From contig NZ_CP109434.1 of the NCBI RefSeq assembly GCF_036227105.1, positions 2,174,001-2,238,000 of the forward strand: a stretch of DNA of 64,000 nt, in the 5' to 3' direction. Shown here in pieces: positions 61,197 to 64,000 of the stretch; position 1 is the stretch's first letter, and each line of letters begins with the position of its first letter. Both the position numbers and the translations under genes were made by a program. The notes beneath the pieces are model-generated. The model ran no database searches. It saw only the letters and a program-made list of their open reading frames with translations, and was not told the origin of the DNA. Origin of the DNA: Amycolatopsis sp. NBC_01488. GTDB taxonomy: Bacteria > Actinomycetota > Actinomycetes > Mycobacteriales > Pseudonocardiaceae.

Positions 61197-61197
61197 C

Positions 61198-61203
61198 TAG
61201 GCT
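61198..61203 (+). promoter_or_regulatory. -10 box of leaderless arcA promoter
   Basis: TAGGCT, starting one base after the previous stop, ends six bases before the GTG at 61210. A run of six G separates them; a ribosome-binding site is not obvious. Confidence 0.5.
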
Positions 61204-61209
61204 CGGGGG

Positions 61210-62424
61210 GTGATCGACGAAACGACACCTCCCCGGGTGGACAGCGAAGTCGGACCCCTGCGCGCGGTGCTGCTGCACCGGCCCGGCAACGAGCTCAAAA
61301 GGCTGACGCCCCGCAACAACGACCAGCTCCTGTTCGACTCGATCCCGTGGGTCGACCGGGCCCAGGCCGAGCACGACGCGTTCGCCGAGGTGCTGCGCAA
61401 CCGCGGCGTCGACGTCCTGCTGCTGGCCGACGCCCTCCGAACGGCTTTGGAAGACGACCGCGCCCACGCGGCAGGCGTCCACGCCGCGGTCGACGACCGG
61501 CGCCTCGGCGGCGACCTGGCCGACTCGCTGCGTTCGCACCTTTCCGGCGTCGACGCGGCCGGCCTCGCCGAGGTGCTGATGGCCGGGATGACGTTCGAGG
61601 AGCTGCCGTCCGCGGAGGGCGCGTCGCTGGTGCGGATGATGAACCACCCGCACGACTTCGCCGTCGACCCGCTGCCGAACCTGCTGTTCACGCGCGACTC
61701 GTCGGCGTGGATCGCCGACCGCGTCGCGATCTCGTCGCTGACCATGCCCGCGCGTCGCCGCGAGACCGCGGTGCTGGACCTGATCTACGCCTACCACCCG
61801 TATTTCCGGCACGCGGCCCGCGCGTACGGCGCGCATTCGGCGCCCATCGAAGGCGGCGACGTGATGCTGCTGGCGCCGGGCGTGCTCGCCATCGGCGTCG
61901 GCGAGCGGACGACCGCGGCCGGCGCGGAGTCGCTCGCGCGGTCGGTGTTCGCCGACGGCATCGCGCACACCGTGCTGGCGGTGCCGATCGAGCAGTCCCG
62001 CGCGACGATGCACCTGGACACGGTGTGCACGATGGTCGACGCCGACGCCGTCGTGATGTACCCGCTGGCACGCGACTCGCTGACGGCGTTCACGCTGCGC
62101 CCGACCGGCGACGGCGGCGTCAAGGTGGCCGGCCCGGCGCCGTTCCTGGTGGCCGCGGCCGAGGCGATGGAGATCGACCGGCTGCGCGTCATCGATACCG
62201 GCCTCGACCCTGTGACGGCCGAGCGCGAGCAGTGGGACGACGGGAACAACACGCTGGCGCTGGCGCCGGGCGTCGTCGTGGGTTACGAACGGAACGTCGA
62301 GACGAACGAGCGTCTCGAAGCGGCCGGCATCGAGGTGCTGCCGATCACCGGGTCCGAGCTGGGCTCCGGCCGCGGCGGTCCGCGGTGCATGTCCTGCCCG
62401 ATCCGCCGCGAACCCCTCCGATAA
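61210..62424 (+). CDS. arcA: arginine deiminase
   Basis: 404 aa, GTG start. [34 protein letters not shown] (Asp/Arg substrate binding), [21 protein letters not shown] (catalytic His) and the terminal [12 protein letters not shown] with catalytic Cys393. It hydrolyses arginine to citrulline and ammonia. The other genes of the ADI route (carbamoyltransferase, carbamate kinase, antiporter) are not adjacent, so it may serve acid tolerance, nitrogen use or arginine turnover. Confidence 0.95.
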   Translation: MIDETTPPRVDSEVGPLRAVLLHRPGNELKRLTPRNNDQLLFDSIPWVDRAQAEHDAFAEVLRNRGVDVLLLADALRTALEDDRAHAAGVHAAVDDRRLGGDLADSLRSHLSGVDAAGLAEVLMAGMTFEELPSAEGASLVRMMNHPHDFAVDPLPNLLFTRDSSAWIADRVAISSLTMPARRRETAVLDLIYAYHPYFRHAARAYGAHSAPIEGGDVMLLAPGVLAIGVGERTTAAGAESLARSVFADGIAHTVLAVPIEQSRATMHLDTVCTMVDADAVVMYPLARDSLTAFTLRPTGDGGVKVAGPAPFLVAAAEAMEIDRLRVIDTGLDPVTAEREQWDDGNNTLALAPGVVVGYERNVETNERLEAAGIEVLPITGSELGSGRGGPRCMSCPIRREPLR

Positions 62425-62425
62425 A

Positions 62426-62513
62426 CGAAGCAAGCCTTCCCTAAATTGCCCGTACGCATTTAGGGAAGGCTTACTTAAATTAGGCGAGTCTTCTTTAGGA
62501 ATGGTAACCCTAA
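62426..62513 (+). promoter_or_regulatory. tandem DtxR/IdeR iron boxes upstream of ferritin
   Basis: Scored against TTAGGTTAGSCTAACCTAA: TTAGGGAAGGCTTACTTAA (62460-62478) 15/19; TTAGGAATGGTAACCCTAA (62495-62513) 13/19 with exact TTAGG-N9-CCTAA ends; minus-strand TTAGGGAAGGCTTGCTTCG (62444-62426) 12/19; a weak fourth at 62480-62498. They lie 62-149 bases before the ferritin start, where bound IdeR would activate rather than block. The first and third boxes share a perfect 15-bp inverted repeat (62432-62472) that may also end arcA transcription. Confidence 0.65.
62432..62472 (+). terminator. inverted repeat behind arcA
   Basis: A perfect 15-bp stem (AAGCCTTCCCTAAAT with complement) and 11-base loop, eight bases past the arcA stop. 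It overlaps two iron boxes, so its main role is uncertain. Confidence 0.45.
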
Positions 62514-62561
62514 TAGGGTGGAGATCACCAGTCCCCGGTGGCCATTCCGCCAATCTTGATC

Positions 62562-62567
62562 TATTCT
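62562..62567 (+). promoter_or_regulatory. -10 box of leaderless ferritin promoter
   Basis: TATTCT ends seven bases before the ATG at 62575, with no ribosome-binding site between. Confidence 0.55.
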
Positions 62568-62574
62568 GGTCTGC

Positions 62575-63129
62575 ATGGCCCTCACGAAGAAGAAAGAACC
62601 GCGCTCGAAGTTCTACGAACTGCTGCAGGCGCAGATCCACAACGAGTTCAACGCGTCCCAGCAGTACATCGCGCTCGCGGTGTGGTTCGACGCCGAGGAC
62701 CTGCCGCAGCTGGCGAAGCACTTCTACAAGCAGTCCGTCGAGGAGCGCAATCACGCGATGGCGCTCGTGCAGTACATGCTCGACCGCGACCACCACGTCG
62801 AAATCCCCGGCACCGGCGAGGTGCGCAACGAATTCACCGGCGTCACCGAGGTCATCGAGCTCGCGCTCGAGCAGGAGAAGGAAGTCGCGGCCGACATCTC
62901 CGCGATGGCCGGGGCCGCGCGCGCCGAAGGGGACTACATCAGCGAGCAGTTCACGCAGTGGTTCCTCAAGGAGCAGGTCGAAGAGATCTCCCAGATGAGC
63001 ACGCTGCTGAACGTCGTCAAGCGCGCGAACGGCAACCTGTTCGAGGTCGAGAACCACCTGTACCGCGAGTCCGTCGGCGACAGTGGCCGCGACTCCGGAA
63101 TGCCGCCGGTGGCCGGCGGAGCACTCTGA
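62575..63129 (+). CDS. bfrB: non-heme ferritin (BfrB/FtnA type)
   Basis: 184 aa, four-helix ferritin. Ferroxidase ligands are visible: Glu in NEFNASQQYIALAVWFDAEDLPQ, EExxH in SVEERNHAMALV, Glu in LALEQEKEVAAD and Gln in FLKEQVEEISQM. The ~20-residue flexible C-terminal tail rich in Gly/Ser matches the longer mycobacterial BfrB type. It stores iron in the cytoplasm. Expression should rise with iron through the upstream boxes; Rv3841 is the mycobacterial match. Confidence 0.95.
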   Translation: MALTKKKEPRSKFYELLQAQIHNEFNASQQYIALAVWFDAEDLPQLAKHFYKQSVEERNHAMALVQYMLDRDHHVEIPGTGEVRNEFTGVTEVIELALEQEKEVAADISAMAGAARAEGDYISEQFTQWFLKEQVEEISQMSTLLNVVKRANGNLFEVENHLYRESVGDSGRDSGMPPVAGGAL

Positions 63130-63136
63130 TCGAACC

Positions 63137-63177
63137 GGAAAACCCGGGCTCTCCCCCTGTGGACAGCCCGGGTTTCC
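63137..63177 (+). terminator. ferritin terminator hairpin
   Basis: AAACCCGGGCT (63140-63150) and AGCCCGGGTTT (63165-63175) pair perfectly over 11 bp with a 14-base loop, just past the ferritin stop; a TTT follows the stem base. Confidence 0.75.
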
Positions 63178-63192
63178 GCATGTCGCCGGCGC

Positions 63193-64000
63193 TCAGCCGG
63201 CGCAGTCCTGATTGACGCTCATGAGGCTCGTCTGCACGACCCCGGAGTCGTCGAGCCGGAAGTGGTAGTCGGCGGCGGCGGTGGCCGGGGCGACGACGCC
63301 ACCCGATTCGTCCTTCGCCCCGGGATAGGCGGCGAGCACCTGCGCCTTGGTCGACCCGGCGCCGATGCCCTCGGCGGTGTGCGCCGCCTGGTCCGGGGTG
63401 ACGACCGTGAGCCCGACCGCCTTCGAGACCACGACGGTCGCGTTCGACGGCACGCCGCTCCCGTGCGCGGTGTAGACGGTGCAGCTCGCGCCGACCTGCG
63501 CGTCGCTGAGCGTGACGCCCTGGGCGGCGATCTGGGTCTCGGACATGCCGAGCTTGATGGTGCCGAAGCCGTCCGGGTCGAGCAGCGGCCCGCTCAGGAC
63601 GTGCGGCAGCTTCGACGGCGACTGGGCCGACGGCGGCCGCGAGGCCTTCGACGTCGGCGAGGCCGGAGGCGCCGAGACCTCGATGTCCTGGGTGCTGGTC
63701 GGTCCCGGCACCGAGGCTTGGGGCTGCCGCCCGGCCGTGAGGTTCTCGGGCGGCCTGACGCTGAGGGAAGAGCCGTCGGCGGACATCACCGCGGTGCCGT
63801 CCTCGGCGTGGAGGCGCACCATGGTGAGCCCACCCGAGACGGCGACCACGGCGGCCGCGACACCGGCCACGGCCAACGCGCCCTGGCGACGGCGGCGACG
63901 CCGTCGCGCACCGGCGACGATGGTCGGGCCGGCGTCCGGTGGCGGCGGCAGGTCCAGCCGCTCGTCGGCGAACAGTTCGCGCAGGCGTTGCTCCAGCTCG
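63193..64000 (-). CDS. membrane protein, C-terminal part, 5' end outside window
   Basis: The frame is open to the right edge (first visible codons ELEQRLRELFADERLDLPPPP), so the start is missing. ~268 residues seen: a short cytoplasmic segment, a basic ARRRRRRR stretch, one membrane helix (ALAVAGVAAAVVAVSGGLTMV), a Ser/Pro/Thr stalk, and an outer domain with two Cys (GASCTVYTAHG, NQDCAG). Layout matches the ECF-sigma-linked protein at 2711, so an anti-sigma-like gene beside an unseen sigma factor is likely. The outer domain is unassigned. Confidence 0.75.
   Translation of the reverse strand, partial: ELEQRLRELFADERLDLPPPPDAGPTIVAGARRRRRRRQGALAVAGVAAAVVAVSGGLTMVRLHAEDGTAVMSADGSSLSVRPPENLTAGRQPQASVPGPTSTQDIEVSAPPASPTSKASRPPSAQSPSKLPHVLSGPLLDPDGFGTIKLGMSETQIAAQGVTLSDAQVGASCTVYTAHGSGVPSNATVVVSKAVGLTVVTPDQAAHTAEGIGAGSTKAQVLAAYPGAKDESGGVVAPATAAADYHFRLDDSGVVQTSLMSVNQDCAG

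Noticed and set aside
1..64000. CRISPR arrays, tRNA and rRNA genes, prophage
   Set aside because: No regularly spaced repeats, no cloverleaf or rRNA-like stretches and no phage structural genes were seen on reading through the intergenic regions.

Overview
The window is GC-rich, gene-dense chromosomal DNA from an actinomycete, most likely a Pseudonocardiaceae member close to Amycolatopsis. Pointers are the codon use, a cydDC fusion, F420-type PPOX and actinobacterial lipoprotein families, class F sortase, many leaderless transcripts (a -10 box of the TANNNT type six to eight bases before ATG/GTG) and gene order shared with mycobacteria. No rRNA, tRNA or CRISPR array was seen.

Layout. 1-1282: end of an aminosugar/nucleotide-sugar locus (DegT aminotransferase tail, Gfo/Idh/MocA dehydrogenase). 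1279-3930: ECF sigma factor, membrane partner and Tat-exported M28 peptidase. 4180-4755: Uma2 nuclease. 4816-8747: leftward sugar operon (DegT aminotransferase, epimerase, glycosyltransferase, hexapeptide acyltransferase). 8875-13188: AfsR-type regulator and L-2-hydroxyglutarate oxidase. 13185-15509: DUF3558 lipoprotein and serS. 15629-19715: class III aminotransferase, SDR/XRE divergent pair, haloalkane dehalogenase. 19746-22021: a three-gene DUF1190-like / ATP-grasp (glutathionylspermidine-synthase-like) / DUF350 operon. 22117-29779: septum-formation protein, zincin, two secreted/membrane proteins, MFS, phosphatase, pheA, macro domain, coaA and a 51-aa membrane peptide. 29783-37076: conserved proteins of little-known function, an orphan nitrate-sensor-like membrane protein, MazG, a P-loop gene remnant, and a helicase-associated protein. 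37046-38163: excalibur surface protein and class F sortase. 38258-39658: an intact IS110 element with a likely bridge-RNA region. 39932-49415: response regulator, an orphan SOS-type promoter, GAF histidine kinase, cydDC, cydB, cydA and an S41 peptidase. 49590-53648: GDT1 transporter, DUF998 protein, IclR regulator, an uncharacterised protein and a frameshifted homogentisate dioxygenase gene. 53729-58946: substrate-binding/VWA protein, coiled-coil partner, MFS, membrane protein. 59114-64000: DUF2470 protein under an iron box, PPOX enzyme, CPBP protease, arginine deiminase, ferritin behind tandem iron boxes, and a partial membrane protein.

How it fits together. The order serS, septum protein, zincin, phosphatase, pheA, DUF2470 protein, ferritin is, from memory, that of Mycobacterium tuberculosis Rv3834c-Rv3841, here spread over about 48 kb by intervening accessory genes. 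The iron genes at the right end carry recognisable DtxR/IdeR boxes. The respiratory cyd genes form a leftward block with an upstream S41 peptidase and a downstream GAF kinase. The most interesting less-charted items are the ATP-grasp/DUF350/DUF1190-like operon, the uncharacterised protein tied to hmgA and an IclR regulator, the SBP-VWA/coiled-coil pair, the orphan SOS promoter, and a two-copy intergenic element with DnaA-box-like repeats.
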